Of a stretch of 64,000 nucleotides of DNA, positions 36,868 to 46,214 are shown in pieces (positions within the stretch are counted from its first letter, which is position 1; the number at the start of each line of letters is the position of its first letter). The stretch comes from Thalassotalea agarivorans (GTDB taxonomy: Bacteria > Pseudomonadota > Gammaproteobacteria > Enterobacterales > Alteromonadaceae). Below the pieces are notes generated by a model. It was not told the DNA's origin. It saw only the letters and a program-made list of their open reading frames with translations, and made no database searches. The translations under genes and the position numbers were made by a program. The stretch is from positions 2,953,046 to 3,017,045 of the forward strand of contig NZ_AP027363.1 in the NCBI RefSeq assembly GCF_030295955.1, read 5' to 3'.

Positions 36868-37758
36868 ATGAATAAATTACCAACACTTCACAAACTATTT
36901 ACATTCTTAAGCATCACCTTACTGTGTCTTAGCACTTTCTTATTTTCGCTTGATGCATATGCGTTTGGTAAAAAAGGTCACAAGCTTGTTTGTCAATTAG
37001 CCTTTGAACAACTCACCAAAGAAAAACAAGTTCAGATTACACAATTGCTTGCCACATTGCCCCAAAAACACGTAAGCCGACTTAACAAATACAACTATCA
37101 GCCGAGCAAACAATCTATAGATTTTGCCACCGCGTGTACCTGGGCTGACGCGATCAAAAAATGGGATTACTACGACAAGTTTAAACCTTGGCACTACATG
37201 AATGTGCCGCGGAACGCTCGAAGTGTTTCTCAGTGCAAAAATTGCGTGCTTTCAGCAATAACTCATCACACAGATGCGCTAGCAACGAACACGCAATCAT
37301 GGGATAAATTGCAAGCATTGATGTTTTTAGGCCATTGGGTCGGTGACATTCATCAGCCATTCCATGTCAGTTTTGCTGATGATTTGGGCGGCAATAAAAT
37401 TCAGATAAGTAATCAAGATATCAAGTGTAAAAATCTGCATTGGTATTGGGATGAATGCATGCTTAATGTTAAAAGTTCGCAAGATAAAGACCTATACCAG
37501 TCTTTGAAGGAGCAATGGCAACACTATAAATTAAAACCACAAAGCGTGAGCCATTGGGCAAATGAATCATTACACTTAGCACGCAACCCATCACTTTTAT
37601 ACTGCACATTAGACGCCAGCAGCGTATGTTCAAAACCTAAAAATAGCAAGGTTACTTTGCCAGCCTACTACCAAGCTGTACACCAAGAGGCACTTGAACT
37701 CAGGCTATTATTGGCGGCAAAAAGATTGCACTATATTTTACAAAAAACCAGCTTTTAA
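36868..37758 (+). CDS. S1/P1 family secreted nuclease
   Basis: A 296-residue zinc-dependent nuclease that would cleave single-stranded DNA and RNA outside the cytoplasm. After the signal peptide (cleavage after DAYA) the protein starts FGKKGHKLV. His, Asp and further zinc ligands are seen in KKGH, CTWADAI, KPWHYMNVP, MFLGHWVGDIHQPFHVSFADDLGGN and LHWYWD. The usual N-terminal Trp, whose backbone binds zinc, is Phe here. Paired cysteines (CKNC, CSK) suggest disulfides. Divergent from the DUF2059-like genes. Confidence 0.88.
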   Translation: MNKLPTLHKLFTFLSITLLCLSTFLFSLDAYAFGKKGHKLVCQLAFEQLTKEKQVQITQLLATLPQKHVSRLNKYNYQPSKQSIDFATACTWADAIKKWDYYDKFKPWHYMNVPRNARSVSQCKNCVLSAITHHTDALATNTQSWDKLQALMFLGHWVGDIHQPFHVSFADDLGGNKIQISNQDIKCKNLHWYWDECMLNVKSSQDKDLYQSLKEQWQHYKLKPQSVSHWANESLHLARNPSLLYCTLDASSVCSKPKNSKVTLPAYYQAVHQEALELRLLLAAKRLHYILQKTSF

Positions 37759-37843
37759 ACTTGTCTGACCATGCATTTATTTGTTGATTTTTTAACCAGA
37801 GTTGTTAAAAAGATGTTTCCAACTGACTGTTTCGGGAGGTTTT

Positions 37844-38296
37844 ATGCTCACGCGAGTTGAACAAGCACAACGCCAATGGGGCGGCGCTAATAATGTCATT
37901 GATAAATGGTTAGCTGACCGTCAAGCTATGCTCGTTGCTTACACCGAACTTGCTGGCTTACCCCCATATCAAAGGCAAGACAGTGCATTACCTTCCGTTA
38001 CCGAGATCAAACACTTCTGTCAGCTACTTGTAGATTATATCTGCGCAGGGCATTTTGAGGTATTTGAAACCATCAAAGCGCAAACACCCGATAAGTCGCA
38101 GGATATTGCGGAAATTCTTGATCGTGTCTATTACTCCACCGATGCAGCGTTGCAGTTTAATGACAAGTATACGCAGCTTAACGACACAGAAATTTTAGAA
38201 GGCTTTGACGACGCGCTATCAAGGTTAGTGCAGTATTTAGATAAACGCTTTGAACTGGAAGATAAACTGATAGGGTTTTTATTGAAACACGATTAA
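37844..38296 (+). CDS. rsd: Regulator of sigma D (Rsd)/AlgQ
   Basis: Anti-sigma-70 factor that sequesters RpoD in stationary phase. The 150-residue product aligns with E. coli Rsd: NNVIDKWLADRQAMLVAYTELAGL, FCQLLVDYICAGHFEVFE and RFELEDKLIGFLL. ATG 37844 has GGGAGG at ideal distance; an upstream TTG frame to 37802 is ignored. Confidence 0.92.
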   Translation: MLTRVEQAQRQWGGANNVIDKWLADRQAMLVAYTELAGLPPYQRQDSALPSVTEIKHFCQLLVDYICAGHFEVFETIKAQTPDKSQDIAEILDRVYYSTDAALQFNDKYTQLNDTEILEGFDDALSRLVQYLDKRFELEDKLIGFLLKHD

Positions 38297-38326
38297 AAAA
38301 GGCACCGTACGGTGCCTTTTCTTTTT
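38294..38326. terminator. Bidirectional terminator between rsd and fkpA
   Basis: AAAAAGGCACC gtac GGTGCCTTTT with A and T runs on both sides; convergent genes. Confidence 0.9.
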
Positions 38327-39087
38327 TACTTAAGCGTTTCTGCTTCTTTTTCTTCAGCAGGCTGAACAATTTCTAGTAGCTCTACTTCAAAAATTAAGGT
38401 TGCATTACCTGGAATGCGAGGTGGATTTCCACGTTCGCCATAAGCTAATTCACCTGGAATAACGAAGGTGTACTTTTCGCCAACAGACATAAGCTGTAGG
38501 CCTTCAGTCCAACCGGCAATAACGCGGTTTAATGGGAAGGTTGCTGGCTGACCACGTTCAACTGAGCTGTCAAATACTTCACCATCTAAGAATTTACCTG
38601 TGTAATGTACAACAACGCTGTCAGTTGCTAACGGCTTATCACCCTCTGCAGCTTGCTCTACTTTATAAGCGATACCTGACTCAGTTTTTTGAGCATCTGG
38701 GTTAGCCGCTAAAAATTCTTCGATAAACTTCTCGCCAGCTTCAATATTAGCGATTGCTTCGGCAGCGATTTTTTCTTGCTGAACTTGTTGCATCTCTTGT
38801 TGCACAGACATAACAACTTCATCGATTTCTTCTTTTGTTAATACAGACTTGTCATTTACGCTGTCTGATAAACCACGAATGATCAATTCACGGTCTAGGT
38901 GTAAACCTAAATCTTCTTGACCTTGTAGATTCTTTTTAAGGTAAATACCTAATGAAGCGCCTAAGCCATACGCTTGTTTTTCTTTTTCAGTTTTTAGTTC
39001 AACTGCCTTTGGCTCTTCTGCCGCGTCTTGGCATGCCATCAGGCCAGTTAGGGCAACTGCAACCATAGCTGGTTTAAATAATTTCAT
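38326..39087 (-). CDS. fkpA: FKBP-type peptidyl-prolyl isomerase (FkpA-like lipoprotein)
   Basis: A 253-residue chaperone/isomerase. ATG 39087 is chosen over the longer frame because GGAGAAGAG precedes it and a lipoprotein signal (ALTGLMAC, Cys19) follows. Residues about 30-125 form the helical dimerisation domain and 140-245 the FKBP domain (VVVHYTGKFLDGEVFDSS, GWTEGLQLMSVGEKYTFVIP, LAYGERG, TLIFEVELLEI). It folds outer-membrane and periplasmic proteins. It is divergent from slyX, as in E. coli. Confidence 0.93.
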   Translation of the reverse strand: MKLFKPAMVAVALTGLMACQDAAEEPKAVELKTEKEKQAYGLGASLGIYLKKNLQGQEDLGLHLDRELIIRGLSDSVNDKSVLTKEEIDEVVMSVQQEMQQVQQEKIAAEAIANIEAGEKFIEEFLAANPDAQKTESGIAYKVEQAAEGDKPLATDSVVVHYTGKFLDGEVFDSSVERGQPATFPLNRVIAGWTEGLQLMSVGEKYTFVIPGELAYGERGNPPRIPGNATLIFEVELLEIVQPAEEKEAETLK

Positions 39088-39260
39088 TCTCTTCTCCAAA
39101 TACTTCTGCTGGAAAATTCCCCGAAGCCTGTTGTTTGTAATAAAGCGTCTAATACTAGCGATAATATGCGCAGTTAGAAAGAGTATTTGCGATAAAAATT
39201 GTTCTTTTTGCGAGGATATTGAGATAATCACACTATCGTACACGATAGATTTTATCTTAT

Positions 39261-39485
39261 ATGACAGAAAGTGACCGAACAATACAGGCACGTATCGACG
39301 AACTAGAAGCCAAAGTGGCGTTTCAAGACGATATAATTGAGCAATTAAATCAAGAGATTACGTTGCACCAAGCGCAATTAACCGCTGTATCCGAGCAACT
39401 CAAACTACTTGCAAGTCGAGTAAAACAAGGTAGCACCATGCAAATGATGAAGCCTGAGGATGAGCCACCGCCGCCACATTATTAA
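39261..39485 (+). CDS. slyX: SlyX family protein
   Basis: A 74-residue coiled-coil protein (ARIDELEAKVAFQDDIIEQLNQEI) ending in the typical Pro-His tail PPPPHY. Function unknown; the fkpA-slyX-yheV-yheS neighbourhood matches E. coli. Confidence 0.92.
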   Translation: MTESDRTIQARIDELEAKVAFQDDIIEQLNQEITLHQAQLTAVSEQLKLLASRVKQGSTMQMMKPEDEPPPPHY

Positions 39486-39490
39486 TGGAA

Positions 39491-39685
39491 CTATTCAGGT
39501 TTGAATACGCCTATCACTTGCTCGGATTCACGTGTTGCTTTTTCAACACGTGCTTCAGGTTGCGTCATTTGCTTGCCGCAGGCTACACAAGTGACTTTTT
39601 CCACACCCATTTCTTTGGTTAGCGCCATGGTATCTTGCTCGCCACATGAAGGGCAAATTGCACCGGCGATAAATCGTTTACGCAT
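39491..39685 (-). CDS. yheV: YheV family zinc-ribbon protein
   Basis: A 64-residue protein with two CxxC knuckles (CPSCGEQD and CVACGKQM) that would bind zinc, and the conserved N-terminal RKRFIAGA and C-terminal EQVIGVFKPE seen in E. coli YheV. Convergent with slyX, 5 nt apart. Confidence 0.92.
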   Translation of the reverse strand: MRKRFIAGAICPSCGEQDTMALTKEMGVEKVTCVACGKQMTQPEARVEKATRESEQVIGVFKPE

Positions 39686-39788
39686 ATAATCACATTTTAA
39701 AACGTTTGATTGTCAGCGCTATTTTAACTTGAATAGCGATGACGGTAAAAGCGACAATATTAGAAATAAGGTTTTTTTAACTACCATT

Positions 39789-41693
39789 ATGATTCTCGCC
39801 AGCAATTTACGCCTAAATCGCGGAAACAAAACACTCTTTGATGGAGCCCAATTCGCTATTCACGCTGGACAAAAGGTTGGCTTAGTCGGCGCTAATGGTT
39901 GCGGTAAGTCGTCTTTTTTTGCAGCGCTGTTGTCCGAACTAAGCGCAGATGAGGGTGAGCTCACGCTACCTGCAAACTGGTCAATTGCCAATGTAAAACA
40001 AGAAACGCCTGCGCTTGCCATGAGTGCTATCGAATATGTGATTGATGGTGACAAAGCCTATAGAGCATTAGAGAAACAATTGGCGGCGGCTCGAGAAAAC
40101 GAAGACGGCACTTTGGAAGCTGATATTCTCACCAAAATAGATACCATAGGTGGCTATTCCTTGCAGGCAAGAGCAGGGGAATTGTTGCATGGCTTGGGTT
40201 TTAGCCAAGACCAGTTGTCTTTGCCTGTTAAAGATTTCTCCGGTGGCTGGCGTATGCGCCTCAACTTAGCCCAAGCGTTAATATCAAGAGCAGATCTATT
40301 ATTGCTCGATGAACCGACAAACCATTTAGATCTTGATGCAGTGATTTGGCTTCAAAAATGGTTAAAACGATATCAGGGTACCTTGGTTCTGATTTCTCAT
40401 GACCGTGATTTTCTGGACGATGTTGTACAACACATATTGCATATTGAGCATGCCAAAGCAAAGCTTTACACGGGCAACTACTCTAGCTTTGAAAAACAGC
40501 GAGCAGAGCATTTGGCTCAGCAAGACGCGCAATATCAAAAGCAGCAAAAAGAAGTTGCGCACTTAACCGCATTCGTTGATCGATTTAGAGCCAAAGCCAG
40601 TAAAGCGAAACAAGCGCAAAGCCGATTGAAGCGTTTACAAAAATTACCTGATTTAGCGCCAGCGCATGTAGATTCTCAGTTTACCTTTTCTTTTGAAAAC
40701 CCTGATCACATGCCCTACCCTTTGCTCAGCATAGATCAAGCTAACTGTGGCTATGGTGAAAATGCGCTCATTATTGAGCAGGCGAAACTAACACTAGTGC
40801 CAGGTAGCAGAATTGGATTACTTGGCAGAAATGGTGCGGGTAAATCTACGCTGATTAAATCGCTCGCAGGTGAGTTAGACTTAATGTCTGGTGAACGCTA
40901 TCGTGCGCAAGAGCTAACCATTGGCTATTTTTCGCAACACCAGTTAGAACAATTACATGGACCGTCTACGCCGCTAGAGCATATTCTTAATGCTAACAAA
41001 CAATTCGGTGAGCTAGAGGGACGCAATTATTTGGGTCGTTTTGGCTTTTCCGGTGATCAATCTTTGTCCATTGTCAGTAGTATGTCGGGAGGAGAAAAAG
41101 CGAGACTAGTATTAGCGCTTATTGTGCTTCAAAAACCACAACTATTGCTGCTAGATGAACCAACCAACCACTTAGATTTAGAGATGCGACAAGCACTCGT
41201 CATGGCATTACAAGCGTTTAACGGCGCCATAATACTGATTGCGCATGATCGCTATTTATTGGAAAGCTGTGTCGATGAATTCTACCTAGTAGGAGATGGC
41301 GCGTTACAACCTTTCAGTGGTGACATTGACGACTATCATCAATGGTTACATAGCGACAAAAAGGCTCAGGTTTCGAAAACAACCAGTGCTAGCACGCAGG
41401 TAGACAAGAAACAGCAACGTAAGGCCCAAGCGCAACTTCGACAAAAAGTTGCTCCGCTTAAAAAACAAGCACAAAAATTTGAAATGGACATCGGCAACTG
41501 GCAAGCTGAACTTGATAATGTAGAACATCAATTGGCAGACTGCGCTACATACAATGCTGAAAACAAAGAGATGTTAGCTCAGCTGTTGAAAACACAAGCA
41601 CAATTAAAGCAGTCCATAGAAGATGCCGAAGAACAATGGATGATGCTTGAAGAGGAGATAGAAGCGGTCATGTTGTCGGAACAAGCAGAGTAA
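39789..41693 (+). CDS. yheS: ABC-F family ATPase YheS
   Basis: A 634-residue protein with two ATPase domains and no membrane segment. Walker A motifs are GANGCGKS (about 34-41) and GRNGAGKS (second domain); signatures are FSGGW and SMSGGEK, with LLLDEPTNHLDLD twice. The linker DRFRAKASKAKQAQSRLKRL and the C-terminal coiled coil are those of YheS, a ribosome-associated ABC-F factor thought to relieve stalling. The start MILASNLRLNRGN matches E. coli; the Shine-Dalgarno is weak. Confidence 0.94.
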   Translation: MILASNLRLNRGNKTLFDGAQFAIHAGQKVGLVGANGCGKSSFFAALLSELSADEGELTLPANWSIANVKQETPALAMSAIEYVIDGDKAYRALEKQLAAARENEDGTLEADILTKIDTIGGYSLQARAGELLHGLGFSQDQLSLPVKDFSGGWRMRLNLAQALISRADLLLLDEPTNHLDLDAVIWLQKWLKRYQGTLVLISHDRDFLDDVVQHILHIEHAKAKLYTGNYSSFEKQRAEHLAQQDAQYQKQQKEVAHLTAFVDRFRAKASKAKQAQSRLKRLQKLPDLAPAHVDSQFTFSFENPDHMPYPLLSIDQANCGYGENALIIEQAKLTLVPGSRIGLLGRNGAGKSTLIKSLAGELDLMSGERYRAQELTIGYFSQHQLEQLHGPSTPLEHILNANKQFGELEGRNYLGRFGFSGDQSLSIVSSMSGGEKARLVLALIVLQKPQLLLLDEPTNHLDLEMRQALVMALQAFNGAIILIAHDRYLLESCVDEFYLVGDGALQPFSGDIDDYHQWLHSDKKAQVSKTTSASTQVDKKQQRKAQAQLRQKVAPLKKQAQKFEMDIGNWQAELDNVEHQLADCATYNAENKEMLAQLLKTQAQLKQSIEDAEEQWMMLEEEIEAVMLSEQAE

Positions 41694-41723
41694 CCTAGCT
41701 GCATTCCGCGCCGTTCAATAATT

Positions 41724-42203
41724 ATGATGACGACAATCATTCGTTTATTTATTCCATTTGCCATTGGCGCACTGCTAATAACCGCAGTGCTGATTCCTAA
41801 AACGCCATCCACGCCAAAGCAGCAGCTCACCCAATTGCTTGAACAACACCAAGGCAAGGTAGTTTTTGTTGATTTCTGGGCCTCTTGGTGCCTGCCATGT
41901 CGCGAAGCTATGCCATGGCTAAATGAAATGCAGTCACAACATACCGAAAAAAATTTCCAAGTGATTAGCATTAACTTAGATGCTGAAAAACAGTATGCCG
42001 ATGAATTTTTAAACGAGTTTCCAGCTTCTTTTCCTGTTATCTTTGACAGCGAAGGCGAAACGGCTCAAGCCTATCAGTTGAAGGGCATGCCAAGCAGCTA
42101 TATTTATGACAAAACAGGCAAACTTGTTGCGGTACATCAAGGATTTAATCAAGACAAAAAACAACAGTTCGAACAAGAGATAAAAACACTTATAGAACAA
42201 TAA
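41724..42203 (+). CDS. TlpA/ResA-like membrane-anchored thioredoxin
   Basis: A 159-residue protein with an N-terminal anchor helix (about 5-25) and a thioredoxin fold facing the periplasm. The active site is WCLPC (Cys56, Cys59) and the cis-proline lies in KGMPSSYIYD. Such proteins reduce disulfides, for example in cytochrome c maturation. It may be co-transcribed with the DUF2238 gene, 11 nt downstream. Confidence 0.88.
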   Translation: MMTTIIRLFIPFAIGALLITAVLIPKTPSTPKQQLTQLLEQHQGKVVFVDFWASWCLPCREAMPWLNEMQSQHTEKNFQVISINLDAEKQYADEFLNEFPASFPVIFDSEGETAQAYQLKGMPSSYIYDKTGKLVAVHQGFNQDKKQQFEQEIKTLIEQ

Positions 42204-42214
42204 AGGAGCTAAAA

Positions 42215-42814
42215 ATGGTTAAAGCATGGATTATCATTTTTTTTGCTGTATTGATTTGGTCAGGCATTGCGCCTAAAGATACCTTCACTTGGTTTTTAGA
42301 AGTGCTGCCAGCAATGATTGGCGGCGTCATTCTAGCGGTCACCTACAACACCTTTAGATTAACCTCATTATTGTACGTATTAATATTATTGCACTGTATC
42401 GTCCTTATGGTGGGCGGTCATTACACCTATGCCGAAGTCCCCATGTTTGATTGGTTCAAAGACTGGTTTGGATTTGAACGCAATAATTACGATAAAGTAG
42501 GGCACTTTATGCAAGGCTTTGTGCCAGCGATGATTTGTCGTGAAATTTTTATTCGTAAAAACGTGATCAATGGCACAGCTTGGCGCAATTTTCTATCCGT
42601 TTGCTTTTGTTTGGCATTTAGTGCTTTTTACGAGTTGATTGAATGGTGGGTTGCATTAGGTACTGGCGAAGATGCCGAAGCCTTTTTAGGCACACAAGGG
42701 TATGTTTGGGATACCCAATCAGATATGGCGTGGGCTTTAGGTGGTGCGATCATAGCACTTGCGATACTGGGCAAATGGCACGACAAACAATTGAGCCAAC
42801 AACACACCTCATAA
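42215..42814 (+). CDS. DUF2238 (YjdF-like) inner-membrane protein
   Basis: A 199-residue protein with about six helices. The conserved NNYDKVGHFMQGFVPAMICREIFIRK and FSAFYELIEWW...GTQGYVWDTQSDMAWALGGA segments are diagnostic for DUF2238. Function unknown. AAAGGAG precedes the start. Confidence 0.88.
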   Translation: MVKAWIIIFFAVLIWSGIAPKDTFTWFLEVLPAMIGGVILAVTYNTFRLTSLLYVLILLHCIVLMVGGHYTYAEVPMFDWFKDWFGFERNNYDKVGHFMQGFVPAMICREIFIRKNVINGTAWRNFLSVCFCLAFSAFYELIEWWVALGTGEDAEAFLGTQGYVWDTQSDMAWALGGAIIALAILGKWHDKQLSQQHTS

Positions 42815-42828
42815 CAATATAGAAAAAC

Positions 42829-42858
42829 AAAAAAGGCTGGATAACCCAGCCTTTTTTA
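42829..42858. terminator. Bidirectional terminator between the DUF2238 and mscS genes
   Basis: AAAAGGCTGG ataa CCCAGCCTTTTTT; genes on both sides converge on it. Confidence 0.9.
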
Positions 42859-42873
42859 ATGCATTTATCCTGA

Positions 42874-43734
42874 TTATTCTGCAGGAATCATATGTACATC
42901 GCGTTGCGGGAATGGAATTGTTACACCTTCCTCGTCGAACGCTAGTTTTACTCTTTCCATCATATCGAAATACACTTCCCAATAGTCATCTGATCTAACC
43001 CACGGACGCGCATACATGTTAATAGAACTGTCCGCATGTTGACCCACCCAAATATCGATAGCAGGGCTTTTTAGTACGCGTTCATCCGCCTCTAATATGC
43101 GTTGTAAAATTTCTTTCACTTTAGGGATATCATCGCCGTAACTAATACCAAAAATTAAATCTACTCGGCGTGTAGGTTCCGCAAACACATTTTTCACAAT
43201 ACCATTTGAAAGCATACCATTTGGTATGATCACGCGTTGATTGTCTATCGTACGCATTATGGTATTGAAGATTTGAATTTCTACGACTTCACCAGCAACG
43301 CCTTGGGCTTCAATGTAGTCGCCCGCCTTAAAGGGACGAAACATCAACACTAAAATACCACCGGCAAAATTAGCTAAACTGCCCTGTAGTGCCAGTCCAA
43401 CCGCCAAACCTGCAGCACCTAGCATAGCGATAAGCGACGCTGTCTCAACCCCAATCATCGAAGCAAAGATTATGATTTGAATGGCTTTAAAGGTGATGCT
43501 AAATATCGATACTAAGAACTTATGAAGGGTTACCTCCACCTTCTTTCGGTTCATGCCGAGTTCAATGACTTTTACCACCCTGCCAAATATCCAACCAATG
43601 ACTAAATAAACGAGGACAGCCACTAGCAGGCTAGAACCAAACTCTACTCCCCAATCTGTAATCTTTTCTAAGTATTTTGTAATTAAATCGACTTTTTCTT
43701 CTATATTTTCTTGGACTTCTTCTGCTGCAAACAT
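42874..43734 (-). CDS. mscS: Small-conductance mechanosensitive channel MscS
   Basis: A 286-residue channel opened by membrane tension in hypo-osmotic shock. Three N-terminal helices end in the pore helix AMLGAAGLAVGLALQGSLANFAGG with the packed Gly/Ala pattern, followed by the beta domain (FKAGDYIEAQGVAGEVVEI, NQRVIIPNGMLSNGIVKN) and the alpha/beta cage. Single gene. Confidence 0.95.
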   Translation of the reverse strand: MFAAEEVQENIEEKVDLITKYLEKITDWGVEFGSSLLVAVLVYLVIGWIFGRVVKVIELGMNRKKVEVTLHKFLVSIFSITFKAIQIIIFASMIGVETASLIAMLGAAGLAVGLALQGSLANFAGGILVLMFRPFKAGDYIEAQGVAGEVVEIQIFNTIMRTIDNQRVIIPNGMLSNGIVKNVFAEPTRRVDLIFGISYGDDIPKVKEILQRILEADERVLKSPAIDIWVGQHADSSINMYARPWVRSDDYWEVYFDMMERVKLAFDEEGVTIPFPQRDVHMIPAE

Positions 43735-43891
43735 ATTTGTTATCTCAACGTTAATAAAACCTATCTAAAGTGTTACTCTGCTTTTAAAAAAAAGTCAAAA
43801 AAGTGAGGGGTTTATCTACTAGTTGCGAAGTTGTCTATTGGTTATTTTTTGTACTATTATAAGTGAGGTATAAGGAAAAAAAACAAACAAC

Positions 43892-46159
43892 ATGGGCATC
43901 TTCAGTGAATTAAAACGACGTAACGTGATTAAAGTCGCGATCAGCTATTTAGTATTAGCTTGGGTCGTTATACAAGTAACCGCAATTGCCGTTCCTGCCT
44001 TGCACTTACCGCATTGGGTCAATACCCTTGTGTTTTTTTTCGGCGCCATTGGCTTCCCATTTGCGTTGTTTTTTACTTGGACATTCGAATTAACACCTGA
44101 GGGTATTAAGCGCTCTAGAGAGGTAGAAGCCAGCGAATCTATCACCCATCTTACCGGTCGAAAATTAGACTTTGTTATTATTGGTCTGCTCATCATTGCT
44201 GTTGTAGTTTTATTGATAGAGCGACAGTGGAAGTCGGGGATTACGGATCAGCCAAGTAAAAATATCGTCGCTGATATACCAACCACGATACAACAGACAA
44301 GCAGTGATGAGACCAGTGAGAATATACCCGCATCTATTGCCGTATTACCCTTTGTCAACATGTCGTCCGATCCCGAACAAGAGTACTTTAGCGATGGTAT
44401 TACGGACGAAATACTCAACTATTTAGTAAAAGTAACGGACTTACGAGTTGTAGCGCGTACATCTAGTTTTGCTTTTAAAGGCAAAAACATCGATCTGCGT
44501 GATATCGGCGCACAACTTGGCGTTGAATATCTGCTTGAAGGTAGCATAAGAAAATATGACAACGATATTCGTATAACTGCCCAACTGATTAGTGTAAAAG
44601 ATGGCATGCATCTTTGGTCTGAAACTTATGCCCATACCCTAGATGACGTGTTTCTTGTACAAAGCGAAATTGCTCAGGAAATAGCGAGAGAATTAAGAAT
44701 AAATTTAGATGCAAATGGCAACGATGCTATTCAAGTTGTATCTCCTGACGCACATAACTTCTACCTGCTTGGTCTAGAACGGTTGAAAAAAGGAGAGTAC
44801 CAGCCTTATATTGAAGCAAGGGAATATTTTGTAAAAGCGTTAGAAGTGGAGCCTAACTATATAGATGCGCAAATTGGATTGGCAAATTCGCTGATTGAAT
44901 TGTTTCGCTATGGCAATATTGAAGAAGTCGAGTTTTTACCCCGCTTTAAGGCTGCCATAGATAAATTGTCTACCATGGTTGAACCAGATCATCCCAGTCT
45001 ATTGGTATTCAAAGCCTATTTTTACGTAGTCAAAAAAGAGTTTGAATTGAGCTCTCAATTAATAGACCAAGCCTATCAAATTGCCCCTAATAATCCTGAC
45101 GTTGTTGCCGCTTATATCATTGCAACAGGTTTTAAGCTAACCGACAAACAAAAACTAGATTTTACCCTACAACAATTGCAGTCTGATCCACTAAATTTAA
45201 AGCTACATATGGCGTTAGCAAGTCAGTATCAATGGGTATTTTATGAGTACGAAAAAGCCTATAAAGTAACAGACGACATGGAACGTATAGATCCAGAATA
45301 TTCTGGTCTTTATCTGCTTCGAACGCGCATCGCAATCTCTAGAGGCAATATGGTAAAAGCGCTACAGATGGCGCTACTCACCTTCGAAAAAGATAGAGAT
45401 GACCCTGAAGGTGCGGCTCAAATCGCTTTGTTATACGCGCAATTGGGCTTTTATGACCAGGCTGAATACTACATTAAAGTAGCGGACAGTCTTAAAAAAG
45501 ATACGTCTCTTGCGATCGGCTCAAGAATCTATTTATTGTGGGCACAAAATAAAAATCAAGAAGCTTTTGAGCTATCGAAGGAGTTTATTTTTAGTGAACG
45601 TACCGGCAGATTTTGGTCGGATGGTGTTCCTAAAAGCGTTTATATCAACACCTTATTTGAGGAGCAAAAGTATGACGAACTAACGTCTTACATCTACAAA
45701 AATAGCGATAAGATTATCGACAATAGACTTAAGATAATTGCAAGTCGTGACATGTCATGGAGAGACGTAACGCTCGCCGTTCAGTTGGCTCATTTACTGA
45801 AAGCAAAAGGAGATGAAAGCTACCTATTGCTGGTTGAAGACATAAACCAATTTTTTGAGCAATGGAATATGCTAGTGACCGAAGAAGATATTGTCGATAA
45901 TACTTGGTTTAGAATGAATATGGTGGATTTAAGCGAGGATTTTAATTCGCTATATGACGATCTGTTGGCGAGCCATAAACGGGAATCAATGCTGCGATAC
46001 TTTGCATTAGGTAAAGGCTTTATTTCCCCACATTATCTATCAAAGCAACCTAAATACATTGAATTTGAGGCATTGTTAAACCAAGAAATGGAGCGCCAAC
46101 GCAACATTATTATTGACCAGCACCCTGAGCTCATTGATATACCGATGAACAACCTCTGA
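43892..46159 (+). CDS. Membrane protein with TolB-like domain and TPR region
   Basis: A 755-residue protein. The N-terminus has two or three membrane helices (about 13-110) and GIFSELKRRNVIKVAISYLVLAWVVIQV, an opening typical of proteobacterial TolB-like/TPR proteins sometimes fused to adenylate cyclases. Residues about 145-265 are a FlgO/TolB N-terminal-like domain (SIAVLPFVNMSSDPEQEYFSDGITDEI...LLEGSIRK). The rest is TPR-like helical repeats. No cyclase domain is present. Probably a cell-envelope scaffold or sensor; the role is unknown. The ribosome site (AAGGA) is far from the start. Confidence 0.75.
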   Translation: MGIFSELKRRNVIKVAISYLVLAWVVIQVTAIAVPALHLPHWVNTLVFFFGAIGFPFALFFTWTFELTPEGIKRSREVEASESITHLTGRKLDFVIIGLLIIAVVVLLIERQWKSGITDQPSKNIVADIPTTIQQTSSDETSENIPASIAVLPFVNMSSDPEQEYFSDGITDEILNYLVKVTDLRVVARTSSFAFKGKNIDLRDIGAQLGVEYLLEGSIRKYDNDIRITAQLISVKDGMHLWSETYAHTLDDVFLVQSEIAQEIARELRINLDANGNDAIQVVSPDAHNFYLLGLERLKKGEYQPYIEAREYFVKALEVEPNYIDAQIGLANSLIELFRYGNIEEVEFLPRFKAAIDKLSTMVEPDHPSLLVFKAYFYVVKKEFELSSQLIDQAYQIAPNNPDVVAAYIIATGFKLTDKQKLDFTLQQLQSDPLNLKLHMALASQYQWVFYEYEKAYKVTDDMERIDPEYSGLYLLRTRIAISRGNMVKALQMALLTFEKDRDDPEGAAQIALLYAQLGFYDQAEYYIKVADSLKKDTSLAIGSRIYLLWAQNKNQEAFELSKEFIFSERTGRFWSDGVPKSVYINTLFEEQKYDELTSYIYKNSDKIIDNRLKIIASRDMSWRDVTLAVQLAHLLKAKGDESYLLLVEDINQFFEQWNMLVTEEDIVDNTWFRMNMVDLSEDFNSLYDDLLASHKRESMLRYFALGKGFISPHYLSKQPKYIEFEALLNQEMERQRNIIIDQHPELIDIPMNNL

Positions 46160-46214
46160 CCCGCTTTTATTGCTGACTCACACTTTCAATCACTCATTGT
46201 CTAAATGCTGCAAT

